From Rickettsiales bacterium (GTDB lineage Bacteria; Pseudomonadota; Alphaproteobacteria; Rickettsiales; UBA1997): 6,612 bases of DNA. The position numbers and the translations under genes are program-made. The stretch covers positions 1 to 6,612 of the forward strand of contig CANDYP010000081.1 of assembly GCA_947425005.1 (NCBI GenBank), read 5' to 3'. The notes below the pieces were generated by a model. That model was not told where the DNA came from. It saw only the letters and a program-made list of their open reading frames with translations, and did not search any database. Every line of letters starts with the position of its first letter. Position 1 is the stretch's first letter. This document shows, one piece after another, positions 1 through 6,612 of this stretch.

Positions 1-69
1 CCCCCACCCCCCTTATCAGGGGGGCTTACCCGAGCTCGATCAAAGCCCCCATGATAAGGGGGGTGGGGG
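1..69. repeat. GC-rich palindromic element, long imperfect hairpin
   Basis: Positions 1-18 (CCCCCACCCCCCTTATCA) are perfectly reverse-complementary to 52-69. After one mismatch (19 against 51), positions 20-27 (GGGGGCTT) pair with 43-50 (AAGCCCCC), giving a stem of about 26 pairs. The 15-nt loop (28-42) contains the palindrome CGAGCTCG (31-38). The outer arm may continue left of the window, because two more G residues follow at 70-71. CGAGCTC recurs at 82-88, next to the small palindrome CTCGTCACGAG (75-85). The element starts about 40 nt past the stop codon of the siderophore receptor, so it could terminate or stabilise that transcript. No T-run can be judged because the window ends. The pure G/C runs stand out from the surrounding sequence and suggest a dispersed intergenic repeat family, which is inference. 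Confidence 0.75.
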
Positions 70-109
70 GGTTTCTCGTCACGAGCTCAACCCCAAACCC
101 AAGCCTCCC

Positions 110-2257
110 CTAAAAATCCGCAATCAAAGCAGCTTTGAATACCCTTGGTGACCCAGGAAGAATGTTGGTGGCGCTGTGGGCGGTTTGAATGTAATCGTGA
201 TCAAAGATGTTTTCGACGTTTAGCTGTAAGCGGTAAGAAGGATTAATCTTGTAATAAACTGCGCCGTCAAACCTGGTAAAACCTTTCAATCTAGTTGAGT
301 TGCCAGCGTCAGCAAATTGACCGGACTGGTTTATGATTCCCAAGCCAGCAGCGAATTTTTGAGTAAAATCATATTTATTCCACAGAGCAAAAGTGTTGTG
401 AGGCGTTAGAGCAACCTTGTTGCCAGTAGAATAGTTGCTGCTAGTTGTGCTGCTTTTTTTTATCGCACTAGTAATCGCCGCGTCTTGAAAGGCGTAACTA
501 GCGATGGTTTGCCACTTGTCAGTTATTTTGCCGGTTGCCGCGAGTTCAATGCCACGAGTGCGTGATTCGCCGGTTAAAACTACATATCCAGAACCGTTTG
601 GATCTATGGCTGGAGTGTTGCTGCGATCAAGTTGGAAGAGAGCGGCGGATAGGTTTAGTTTTGGAGTCACATCCCACTTGGCGCCAACTTCGTAATTCTG
701 AATTTTTTCTGGCTTTAGAGTGTTTGTGGTAACGGATGAGCTGTCAAATTGGTCTCCGGAGCTTGGCGCGTAAGTAATTCCGTAGCTACTGTAAAGCGAG
801 ACGGATTTTTGGGGCTTAATCACCAATCCAGCGCGCGGCGAAACCATGGTATCAATACGACTAAAGTTTTGGTTGTTTATGTAGTTACGAAGATGGACTT
901 CGAAACGGTCAACGCGCAATCCAGTGGTTAGCTGCACATACTCATTGATCTCAGCCTGATCCTGTAAATATCCAGCTAAGACGTTAACTTTGGATCTGTT
1001 ATTGTCGGCAAGGGTATTGTAGGTGACGGAATTGTAGCTGACTGGATTGCTTAGTGGTACTGTCGTACTGCTTGTGCCGTTGCTAAAGATGCCGGTATGC
1101 TTAACCTTGGTAGAATTTTGCGTGGTAATTTCGGTGCCAAATAAAGCGGTATGCTTAACGGATCCAACCTCAAACTTTTTAGTTACATCAGTTTGGTTGG
1201 TAAAATTGTCGCGCCCATTTTCGACTTGATAGGCAGAGAGATTCAAATTTCCGCTAGTGGTAATGGTGCCTGGTACAACGTTGCGATAAAATTTATGGTT
1301 TGCGGTGTAACGCGCAGAGTTTTTTAACTGCAATGTCGCGTCAAAATCATGAGTGATAATGCCGTAGAAGGAGTTGATTTTTGTGTTGGCCTCATTTTGG
1401 TTTGGATAGCCAAAGAAGGTTGAATAATTGGTTTTGTAGGGAATGCCATTTTGAGCAGGAATACCGCGATCAACAGAGCGGTCATCATCAAAATGCTCGT
1501 AACCAACTTGTAATTTAGTGGCTTCGCTTAAATCAATAGTTGCAGTTGGATTAAAGCCGTAGCGTTCAAATCCAATATGGTCGCGGTAGCTATTGGATTT
1601 TTGATACATTGAATTTAAGCGTAAGGAGAATTTGTCATTAACTCGATCGCCGACATCTAATTCAGCGCGACGATTTTCAAATGAACCGCCAGAAAGAATT
1701 ACTCTGCGTTTCTGTGAGCCATCAGCAAATTTTGAAACGCGATTGATTGCACCACCTGGGCTGCCACGTCCAAAGGCCATAGCGTTTGGACCTTTTAAGA
1801 ATTCAATATTTTCAATGTTGTAAAAGTCGCGAATGTATTCTGCATCGTCGCGGGCGCCATCGATGAAGAAGTTGGAAGTTGTTCCGGCGGCGCTACCATT
1901 AGTCATGCCGCGAATAGTTACTTGGTCGCGATGTCCTTCGCCCATTTGCACATTCACGCCGGGAACGTAGCGCGCTGCTTCTTCCATTTTGGTGATATTT
2001 TGGTCACGAATTTGATCTTGCGTTACTACTGAAACTGATTGCGGAGTGTCGAGCAAAGGCGTGTCGGTTCTCATAGAGCTGCGACTTGATCCGCTTTTAT
2101 ACCCATTGTTCTTGCCGTCATTTTCTGATTTGGCAGTTACTATCACGCTGGGAAGAACCGCGGATATTTTGGGATTTGTTTCTTTAGCTTGAGCTTGGCT
2201 AGATAGAAGAGCGGCGGAGAGTAAGTATGTAAAAATTTTATGATTAGGCATAAACAT
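110..2257 (-). CDS. TonB-dependent siderophore receptor (catecholate type likely)
   Basis: Outer-membrane gated channel that imports a ferric siderophore using energy from TonB-ExbB-ExbD. The 715-residue product has a signal peptide at 1-24 (hydrophobic IFTYLLSAALL, cleavage after AQA). A TonB-box-like segment, PSVIVTA, lies near 36-42. The plug domain spans about 65-176, with LDTPQSVSVVT, the IRG motif near 115-117, and the FIDG...RDFYNIENIEFLKGP...FGRGSPGG block at 131-169. The remainder is a beta-barrel ending in the NVENIFDHDY and PGSPRVFKAAL motifs and a terminal Phe, as expected for BAM-assembled barrels. Length is normal for the family. The DGARDD...RDFYN plug segment resembles Fiu-like catecholate receptors, but the ligand cannot be set from sequence alone. 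There is no N-terminal signalling domain, so FecA-style transcriptional signalling is unlikely. It is the last gene of the tonB-exbB-exbD operon, 21 nt after exbD. Met1 and Met3 are both possible starts, and neither has a clear Shine-Dalgarno sequence. Confidence 0.93.
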   Translation of the reverse strand: MFMPNHKIFTYLLSAALLSSQAQAKETNPKISAVLPSVIVTAKSENDGKNNGYKSGSSRSSMRTDTPLLDTPQSVSVVTQDQIRDQNITKMEEAARYVPGVNVQMGEGHRDQVTIRGMTNGSAAGTTSNFFIDGARDDAEYIRDFYNIENIEFLKGPNAMAFGRGSPGGAINRVSKFADGSQKRRVILSGGSFENRRAELDVGDRVNDKFSLRLNSMYQKSNSYRDHIGFERYGFNPTATIDLSEATKLQVGYEHFDDDRSVDRGIPAQNGIPYKTNYSTFFGYPNQNEANTKINSFYGIITHDFDATLQLKNSARYTANHKFYRNVVPGTITTSGNLNLSAYQVENGRDNFTNQTDVTKKFEVGSVKHTALFGTEITTQNSTKVKHTGIFSNGTSSTTVPLSNPVSYNSVTYNTLADNNRSKVNVLAGYLQDQAEINEYVQLTTGLRVDRFEVHLRNYINNQNFSRIDTMVSPRAGLVIKPQKSVSLYSSYGITYAPSSGDQFDSSSVTTNTLKPEKIQNYEVGAKWDVTPKLNLSAALFQLDRSNTPAIDPNGSGYVVLTGESRTRGIELAATGKITDKWQTIASYAFQDAAITSAIKKSSTTSSNYSTGNKVALTPHNTFALWNKYDFTQKFAAGLGIINQSGQFADAGNSTRLKGFTRFDGAVYYKINPSYRLQLNVENIFDHDYIQTAHSATNILPGSPRVFKAALIADF

Positions 2258-2278
2258 AAGTTTTGATTGTTAATAAAA

Positions 2279-2686
2279 TTATTTCGGCTCTGTGATGAAG
2301 CCGATATTCGAAAGACCTACGCGCTGAAGTGCTGCAAGAACGTGACTGACCTTGCCGTAATTCACGTCAGTATCAGCGCGGATGTGGATGGATTGTTTGG
2401 GATTTTCTTTGGCGGTGGCGATTAATTTTCGTTCAAGCTCTTCGAAAGAAACTGGCTGATCATCGACAAAATATTGGCCGCGATGGTCGAGTGAAATTGT
2501 GATGGTTTTTTGTTCGGTAATTTGAGCGGCGGTTTCGGAAGGTAGATTGAGTTTGATGGAGCTGTTTAACATTGGGGCGGTGACTAAAAAAATCACCAAC
2601 AACACCAGCATCACGTCAACCAGTGGAGTCATGTTTATTTCAGAGAGAGGCGCTTGCAGTTCTTCGCGCTCAAAAGGGCTTTGCAT
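2279..2686 (-). CDS. exbD: Biopolymer transport protein ExbD
   Basis: Inner-membrane subunit of the ExbB-ExbD proton channel that energises TonB. From the ATG at 2686 the product is 135 residues, close to the 141 of E. coli ExbD. It has a short cytoplasmic N-terminus and one membrane segment at about 20-40, containing TPLVDVMLVLLVIFLV. Asp24 there matches the essential proton-carrying Asp25 of E. coli. A periplasmic domain follows, ending in the conserved IRAD...YGKV...LQRVGLSNIGFITEP pattern. An in-frame TTG at 2701 would add MYLIS. I prefer the ATG because it gives the usual ExbD N-terminal length, but no Shine-Dalgarno sequence is visible before either start. The gene follows exbB after an unusually long 93-nt gap holding alternative hairpins, and precedes the receptor gene by 21 nt. 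MotA/TolQ-family pairs include TolR, but the context with tonB favours ExbD. Confidence 0.93.
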   Translation of the reverse strand: MQSPFEREELQAPLSEINMTPLVDVMLVLLVIFLVTAPMLNSSIKLNLPSETAAQITEQKTITISLDHRGQYFVDDQPVSFEELERKLIATAKENPKQSIHIRADTDVNYGKVSHVLAALQRVGLSNIGFITEPK

Positions 2687-2730
2687 GGATATCAAATACA
2701 ATAATTAAGATACCAAATCGTTTGATATCC
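2687..2730 (-). promoter_or_regulatory. Alternative hairpins abutting the exbD start codon
   Basis: Read as exbD mRNA, arm 1 is GGATATCAAA (2730-2721), arm 2 is TTTGGTATC (2717-2709) and arm 3 is TTTGATATCC (2696-2687). The ATG follows arm 3 immediately. Arm 1 can pair with arm 2 over a 3-nt loop (9 pairs, one of them G-U), or with arm 3 (10 perfect pairs, 24-nt loop). The two pairings exclude each other, and only the second locks the bases directly before the start codon. The base pairing is seen in the sequence. A role in translational control of exbD is inference, and the arms could instead be part of a palindromic intergenic repeat. Confidence 0.5.
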
Positions 2731-2760
2731 GGGGGTCGCCGCAAGGCGTGGTACAACTAG
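2731..2760. repeat. GC-rich insert with small hairpin in the exbB-exbD gap
   Basis: This stretch between exbB and exbD is much richer in G and C than the AT-rich bases around it. It contains GGGGG (2731-2735) and a short stem, CGCC (2737-2740) with GGCG (2745-2748), closing a GCAA loop when read on the plus strand. Together with the hairpin arms at 2687-2730 it may be one palindromic intergenic element inserted into the operon. No target-site duplication is recognisable, so this remains a weak call. Confidence 0.3.
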
Positions 2761-2779
2761 TGTCGCGTAAAAATTAAAC

Positions 2780-3427
2780 TTAATTCTTTTGAGTTTCGTT
2801 GGAAATGTAGACGGTCATTTGCTCAGCAATGTGGCGTAAGTTTTGCACTAAAAGACGATTGAGACGCACGAAAGTATTGTAGGCCAGAACCGCGGGAATA
2901 GCGGCGAAAAGGCCGACGGCGGTGGCGATTAAAGCTTCGCCCATTGGCCCCGCAACAACTGAGAGGCCAGCATTTCCTTGGGCCGCGATGTCCTGTAGCG
3001 CATTGTAAATTCCCCACACCGTTCCGAATAATCCGATAAAAGGTGAAGAGCTGCCGATGGAGGCAAGGATTGTTAAGCCTTTGTCAAGCCTAGAGCGCGT
3101 TTCATCTAAGACTTGTAGCAAGTGCATGGTTAGAATTTCTTTTTTGGCTTCGTGAGAGTTGTATTGCGGCAGAATGACTTCCAATTTTTTGACTTCGGTA
3201 AGCAGAAAACTGACACCACCTTCGACATTTTCAAAGCTTTTGCCGGCGGGCCAATCTTTAATATTTACGTAAGTGTCATGAAATTTTTGGTAGGCGCGAC
3301 GTTCTTGGTGTAACAACATTCCCTTCCAAAAAATAATGTACCAGCTGGTGAAAGACATGGCGATCAGCAGAATAAAAACTGCAACCAAGACGGGATTACC
3401 TTGGGCGAAAACATGTCCGAAATTCAT
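2780..3427 (-). CDS. exbB: MotA/TolQ/ExbB proton channel protein, ExbB
   Basis: Inner-membrane protein that assembles as a pentamer around ExbD and converts proton flow into work on TonB. The 215-residue product has three predicted membrane segments, at about 12-34, 117-141 and 161-185. The second holds the GTVWGI motif (135-140) and the third ATAVGLFAAIPAVLAYN (168-184). Thr136 and Thr169 lie in the motifs that contain the channel threonines 148 and 181 of E. coli ExbB. The large cytoplasmic part lies between segments 1 and 2, as in the family. Length is slightly below the 244 residues of E. coli ExbB, which has a longer N-terminus. The start is supported by AGGAG five bases before the ATG. 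The gene follows tonB by 8 nt. TolQ is the alternative, but adjacency to tonB and a siderophore receptor argues for ExbB. Confidence 0.92.
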   Translation of the reverse strand: MNFGHVFAQGNPVLVAVFILLIAMSFTSWYIIFWKGMLLHQERRAYQKFHDTYVNIKDWPAGKSFENVEGGVSFLLTEVKKLEVILPQYNSHEAKKEILTMHLLQVLDETRSRLDKGLTILASIGSSSPFIGLFGTVWGIYNALQDIAAQGNAGLSVVAGPMGEALIATAVGLFAAIPAVLAYNTFVRLNRLLVQNLRHIAEQMTVYISNETQKN

Positions 3428-3432
3428 TAGAG

Positions 3433-3437
3433 CTCCT
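3433..3437 (-). promoter_or_regulatory. exbB ribosome binding site overlapping the tonB stop
   Basis: The minus strand reads AGGAG, then CTCTA, then the exbB ATG. The AG of the tonB stop codon TAG (3438-3436) is shared with this Shine-Dalgarno sequence. Ribosomes ending tonB therefore stop on the exbB initiation site, which suggests translational coupling. It is the only clear Shine-Dalgarno sequence found among the five protein genes of the window. Confidence 0.8.
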
Positions 3438-4056
3438 AAATTATTTTAAATTCTACGGGGACGATCGCGTTGGCTTGAATCAGGTTGCCGCCGCGTCGCG
3501 CTGGAATAAATTTCCATTGTTTTACTGCGTCAAGAGCAGCCTCGTCCAAATCGCTTGAACCGCTTGAGCGTAAAATTTGAACTGTTGCCGGCGTGCCATC
3601 AATTTTTACGACAACATCAATCAGAACTTTGCCCTGAATACCATTGCGCTTTGCTGATGCGGGGTAATACGGGGCAGGATTATTTAAATAAGCGGCGTTG
3701 AAGACGGGGTCGCTTTCGGCGGATTGAGTGGCGGTGGCGTTTGGATCCTGGCGTCCGGAAGTTTGTTTGCCGGCTGAACGATTTTTCTCGTCCTGGCTTT
3801 CGACTTTTTCAACTTTGTCGTTTTGTTTTTGTTTGAGGGCGTTTTCGCGCTCAAAATTTAAGGCAATTTTTTTGTGGGAGGCGGTGCTTTTATCTGAAGC
3901 TGATGGCGCAACAAAACTTACCTGGATCACCTGTTGATTGATCACAATCGGATTGGAAGGCAGCATTGACCATACCGCAACCGAGCCATGTACAAAAGTT
4001 GCGGCCACTAAAGCAATTAAATGCGAATTCTGAAAATTGAAAAAAGCGAGCTTCAT
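3436..4056 (-). CDS. tonB: Energy transducer TonB
   Basis: Periplasm-spanning protein that passes energy from ExbB-ExbD to outer-membrane receptors. The 206-residue product has a short N-terminus and a membrane anchor at about 12-32 with a histidine (His23) in the ATFVHG context, matching His20 of E. coli TonB. The position four residues before it, Ser16 in E. coli, is Ala19 here. A charged linker spans about 52-115, and the TonB C-terminal domain about 120-206 contains APYYPASAKRNGIQGKVLIDV and LDEAALDAVKQWKFIPAR. The linker is rich in Lys, Gln, Glu, Asp and Ser with only one or two prolines, unlike the Pro-Glu/Pro-Lys repeats of enteric TonB. It is the first gene of the operon, with exbB 8 nt downstream. 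No Shine-Dalgarno sequence is visible before the ATG, and the leader is AT-rich. TolA is excluded by the C-terminal motif and by context. Confidence 0.92.
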   Translation of the reverse strand: MKLAFFNFQNSHLIALVAATFVHGSVAVWSMLPSNPIVINQQVIQVSFVAPSASDKSTASHKKIALNFERENALKQKQNDKVEKVESQDEKNRSAGKQTSGRQDPNATATQSAESDPVFNAAYLNNPAPYYPASAKRNGIQGKVLIDVVVKIDGTPATVQILRSSGSSDLDEAALDAVKQWKFIPARRGGNLIQANAIVPVEFKII

Positions 4057-4089
4057 AAAAATAATAAAAAATTGAGGGCGGGGAAATAA

Positions 4090-4117
4090 ATTGTACGAAA
4101 ATGAGAGTCAATATCAG
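4090..4117 (-). promoter_or_regulatory. Putative sigma-70 promoter of the tonB operon
   Basis: On the minus strand, CTGATA (4117-4112, four of six matches to TTGACA) is followed by a 16-nt spacer and TACAAT (4095-4090, five of six matches to TATAAT). Transcription would start near 4083, about 27 nt before the tonB ATG. The Fur-box-like sequence fills the spacer, as expected for an iron-repressed promoter. The match is by eye and the -35 is weak. Confidence 0.5.
4097..4115 (-). promoter_or_regulatory. Putative Fur box controlling the tonB operon
   Basis: The minus strand reads GATATTGACTCTCATTTTC, which matches the classical 19-bp Fur consensus GATAATGATAATCATTATC at 14 of 19 positions, counted by hand. 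Both outer half-sites are well preserved (GATA.TGA and TCATT.TC). It lies between the putative -35 and -10 elements, 40 bp before tonB. Fur-Fe(II) bound here would block RNA polymerase. Alphaproteobacteria may use Fur, Irr or RirA for this role, and the sequence resembles a Fur site most. Confidence 0.6.
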
Positions 4118-4342
4118 ATTTATTGAAAAAACAAAAAACTGTCGGCGGAGCTTTTTTTGAAAGCAAAGTTCGGGCGACGGTTTGGGGAAGTCTGGCAGTT
4201 TGGGCTTCAATGAAGTTTGGCCAACATTTTTGCGTAAGATAGATCAAGCCCTATCCTCGATTTGCGTTTAAAATGTTTGTGTAATTTTTTTTGCAAAAGC
4301 AGATTTGTTGTCTCAATCAAATTTCTCAAAAATTTCTAATTC

Positions 4343-5365
4343 ATGAAAATCTCTAACGCTCAAATCGATTTTTATATTCAAAAAATTGCTCAAGAAAAAA
4401 TCGCGGGATGCTTGATCTATGGGCCTGAAATATCGGTGGTGAATTATCGCTTTGATTTGATCGCAAAGAAAATTGCGCCGGATTTGTCTGATCCATTTCT
4501 GGTTTCAAACCTAAGCAAAGAGAGACTTGTGGAGGATAAAGGGATTCTTGTTGACGAATTTTTCTCTTTCTCAATGTTGGGGGGAAGAAAATTAATTTTG
4601 CTGAAAGATGTTGATATTGCTGCTGGCGCGGCCCTTAAGATTCTTTTTGAAGATCGTGAATTTGCGAAAAAGAGTGAGAATTTTATTTTAATTCAAGCTG
4701 GCGATCTCGACAAGTCATCCGCTCTGCGTAAGGTTTGTGAAGATAATCCGCATTTTGCCGTAATTGCCTGTTACGAAGATGACGACCGCGTAATTAAAAA
4801 ATTTATTGAAAAGGAATTGGCTGCAAAGCGAATAAAATCAAGCCCTCAAGTCATTGACATGCTTTTGGAAAAGTTCGGAAAAAATCGTCAAATTATTTTA
4901 AACGAATTAGAAAAAATTTCTCTCTACGCAGGCGGCGCAATGGAATTGACGTTAGAGGTGGCAAATAAAGTTGTGGGTTTAGAGGCTGAAATTTCAGCAA
5001 ATGAATTCGTCGCTAGTTTCGCTGCGCAAAAATTTGATGTGGCGCTAACTCAGGCTGAAAGGCTTTTCAAAGATGGTTTTGAACCGATTACTTTGATTCG
5101 TTTTGTTTCGAATTATTTGCAAAAACTTTATCAGGCAAAATGCGAGATTGAGTTCTCGGGCATTGATTTTGAAGAGGCCGTCAAAGCGCAGCGATTATTT
5201 TTTAAAACTGAAATCGAATTTCGTAAAAATTTAAAGCTGCTTCCTTTAGATTTTTTAACAAAAAATTTACAGCAACTTGCTGATTTGGAGATTAAAATTA
5301 AGAGTGGGGCAATATCGCCGAAGCTTCTCTTTATTAACTTCGTGCAGGATTCAAAAAATTATTAA
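4343..5365 (+). CDS. holA: DNA polymerase III subunit delta
   Basis: Clamp-loader subunit that opens the beta sliding clamp and, with delta' and tau/gamma, loads it on primed DNA. The product is 340 residues, against 343 in E. coli. It starts MKISNAQIDFYI and has CLIYGPE (23-29) where ATPase relatives have a Walker A loop. The missing GKT fits delta, which does not hydrolyse ATP. The SFSMLGGRKLILLKD stretch (75-89) holds Met78-Leu79 at the place of the beta-binding Leu73-Phe74 wedge of E. coli delta. A lid-like helical region follows (about 145-210, with LLEKFGKNRQIILNELEKISLYA), then a C-terminal helical collar domain (about 215-340). The usual upstream partner lptE is not visible. The gene diverges from the tonB operon and leads directly to the rRNA region. 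The upstream AT-rich stretch has no Shine-Dalgarno sequence and no promoter I trust. Confidence 0.88.
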   Translation: MKISNAQIDFYIQKIAQEKIAGCLIYGPEISVVNYRFDLIAKKIAPDLSDPFLVSNLSKERLVEDKGILVDEFFSFSMLGGRKLILLKDVDIAAGAALKILFEDREFAKKSENFILIQAGDLDKSSALRKVCEDNPHFAVIACYEDDDRVIKKFIEKELAAKRIKSSPQVIDMLLEKFGKNRQIILNELEKISLYAGGAMELTLEVANKVVGLEAEISANEFVASFAAQKFDVALTQAERLFKDGFEPITLIRFVSNYLQKLYQAKCEIEFSGIDFEEAVKAQRLFFKTEIEFRKNLKLLPLDFLTKNLQQLADLEIKIKSGAISPKLLFINFVQDSKNY

Positions 5366-5385
5366 AGTTTTTTAAAGAAACCTTC

Positions 5386-5414
5386 TTGACATTGAAAAAG
5401 ACGGTGACTAAGTT
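5386..5414 (+). promoter_or_regulatory. Putative 16S rRNA promoter
   Basis: A perfect -35 hexamer, TTGACA (5386-5391), is followed by a 17-nt spacer and a weak -10, TAAGTT (5409-5414). The next bases, GCCCGGCC, give a GC-rich discriminator typical of growth-rate and ppGpp-controlled rRNA promoters. Transcription would start near 5421, giving a leader of roughly 240 nt before mature 16S rRNA. It begins 20 bp after the holA stop. No convincing terminator lies between, so read-through from holA is possible. Confidence 0.5.
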
Positions 5415-5470
5415 GCCCGGCCTCTTCTTAAGTCTGAAGAACCAATTTAGTTTTATTCGAAGTCACTCCA

Positions 5471-5489
5471 GCCCTTTTCAAACAAGGGC
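5471..5489 (+). repeat. Leader hairpin 1
   Basis: GCCCTT (5471-5476) pairs with AAGGGC (5484-5489) over a 7-nt loop. No T-run follows, so it is not a standard terminator. It is probably part of the folded rRNA leader. Confidence 0.45.
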
Positions 5490-5548
5490 GAGCAGCCTGG
5501 TTAAATTTCTAAAATACTGTTGTTTTACATCGTGAATAATCGCGTTTT

Positions 5549-5569
5549 GCTGCTTTTTTCAAAAGCAGC
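5549..5569 (+). repeat. Leader hairpin 2
   Basis: GCTGCTTTT (5549-5557) pairs perfectly with AAAAGCAGC (5561-5569) over the loop TTC, and wobble pairs extend the stem outward. Purine-rich sequence rather than a T-run follows, so termination is unlikely on the plus strand. Confidence 0.55.
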
Positions 5570-5586
5570 GAGAGAAAAATAAAGGC

Positions 5587-5611
5587 GATAGCTCTGCTTT
5601 TTTGAGCTATC
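5587..5611 (+). repeat. Leader hairpin 3
   Basis: GATAGCTC (5587-5594) pairs perfectly with GAGCTATC (5604-5611) over a 9-nt T-rich loop. It lies directly before the boxA-like CTCTTTATTAAC. Its position, about 50 nt before mature 16S rRNA, suggests a role in leader folding or processing. Confidence 0.5.
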
Positions 5612-5662
5612 TCTTTATTAACTTTAGGGTTTCTAGAGAGATTCAAGCTATGATTAAATTCT

Positions 5663-6612
<950 letters not shown>

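Larger units (their letters stand above)
5421..5662 (+). other. 16S rRNA leader region with hairpins
   Basis: This non-coding stretch precedes mature 16S rRNA and contains three perfect hairpins (5471-5489, 5549-5569, 5587-5611). CTCTTTATTAAC (5611-5622) loosely resembles the boxA antitermination signal (TGCTCTTTAACA). The 5' strand of the pre-16S processing stem should lie just before 5663, but its 3' partner is outside the window. No open reading frame or tRNA was recognised here. Confidence 0.45.

Noticed and set aside
1..110. G-quadruplex at the left end
   Set aside because: The plus strand has only three long G-runs with a wide gap. The minus strand has more, but they are the arms of the hairpin, which explains them better.
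504..931. Plus-strand open frames inside the receptor gene
   Set aside because: They are antisense to a continuous, well-supported receptor reading frame and have no motifs of their own.
2279..2701. TTG start for exbD at 2701
   Set aside because: It has no Shine-Dalgarno sequence, and the ATG at 2686 gives the normal ExbD N-terminus. It is kept only as an alternative.
3890..4210. Minus-strand open frame of 106 codons overlapping the tonB 5' end
   Set aside because: It runs out of frame through the clear TonB membrane anchor and its composition (Phe- and Cys-rich) looks like a frame shadow.
4053..4247. Minus-strand open frame of 64 codons upstream of tonB
   Set aside because: It has no recognisable motif, covers the putative promoter and Fur box, and overlaps the start of tonB in another frame.
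4057..4342. Possible remnant of lptE upstream of holA
   Set aside because: lptE often precedes holA, so I read all plus-strand frames here. They are broken by stops and show no lipoprotein signal. Apart from the tonB promoter and Fur box at its left end, I see nothing in this gap.
5471..5611. Leader hairpins as intrinsic terminators of holA
   Set aside because: None is followed by a T-run on the plus strand.

Overview
The window looks like a chromosomal piece of an AT-leaning alphaproteobacterium, possibly of the Rickettsiales/Holosporales type. Both ends of the 16S rRNA gene carry alphaproteobacterial signatures: the 5' start CAACTTGAGAGTTTG, GGTATGCTTAACACATG, and the GTACTAGACGTTGG region with ACGGGGACCCGC. 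The affiliation is inferred from remembered family signatures, not from a search.

Layout. Positions 1-109 hold a GC-rich palindromic element. Positions 110-4056 hold a leftward (minus-strand) iron-uptake operon in the order tonB, exbB, exbD, TonB-dependent siderophore receptor. A promoter overlapping a good Fur-box match lies just upstream of tonB (4090-4117). A 286-bp gap separates this from the divergent holA gene (DNA polymerase III delta subunit, 4343-5365, plus strand). A 297-bp gap then carries a likely rRNA promoter and several leader hairpins, followed by a 16S rRNA gene from about 5663 that runs off the right edge.

How the genes work together. ExbB and ExbD form the proton-driven inner-membrane motor. 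TonB carries the energy across the periplasm, and the outer-membrane receptor imports a ferric siderophore. Receptor and energiser share one transcription unit that appears to be iron-repressed. No siderophore biosynthesis gene is visible, so uptake of a siderophore made by another organism is plausible. holA and the rRNA gene are housekeeping neighbours.

Main points for a second look. (1) The 16S gene appears mosaic: an internal tract (at least 6031-6415) reads like Xanthomonadaceae (Gammaproteobacteria), while both flanks read like Alphaproteobacteria. Long-range helices joining flank and tract are mismatched, which points to a chimeric assembly. (2) Two mutually exclusive hairpins sit directly before the exbD start codon. 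(3) A perfect 18-bp inverted repeat with an inner stem ends the window on the left. (4) TonB has almost no proline in its periplasmic linker. I found no novel multi-gene system.
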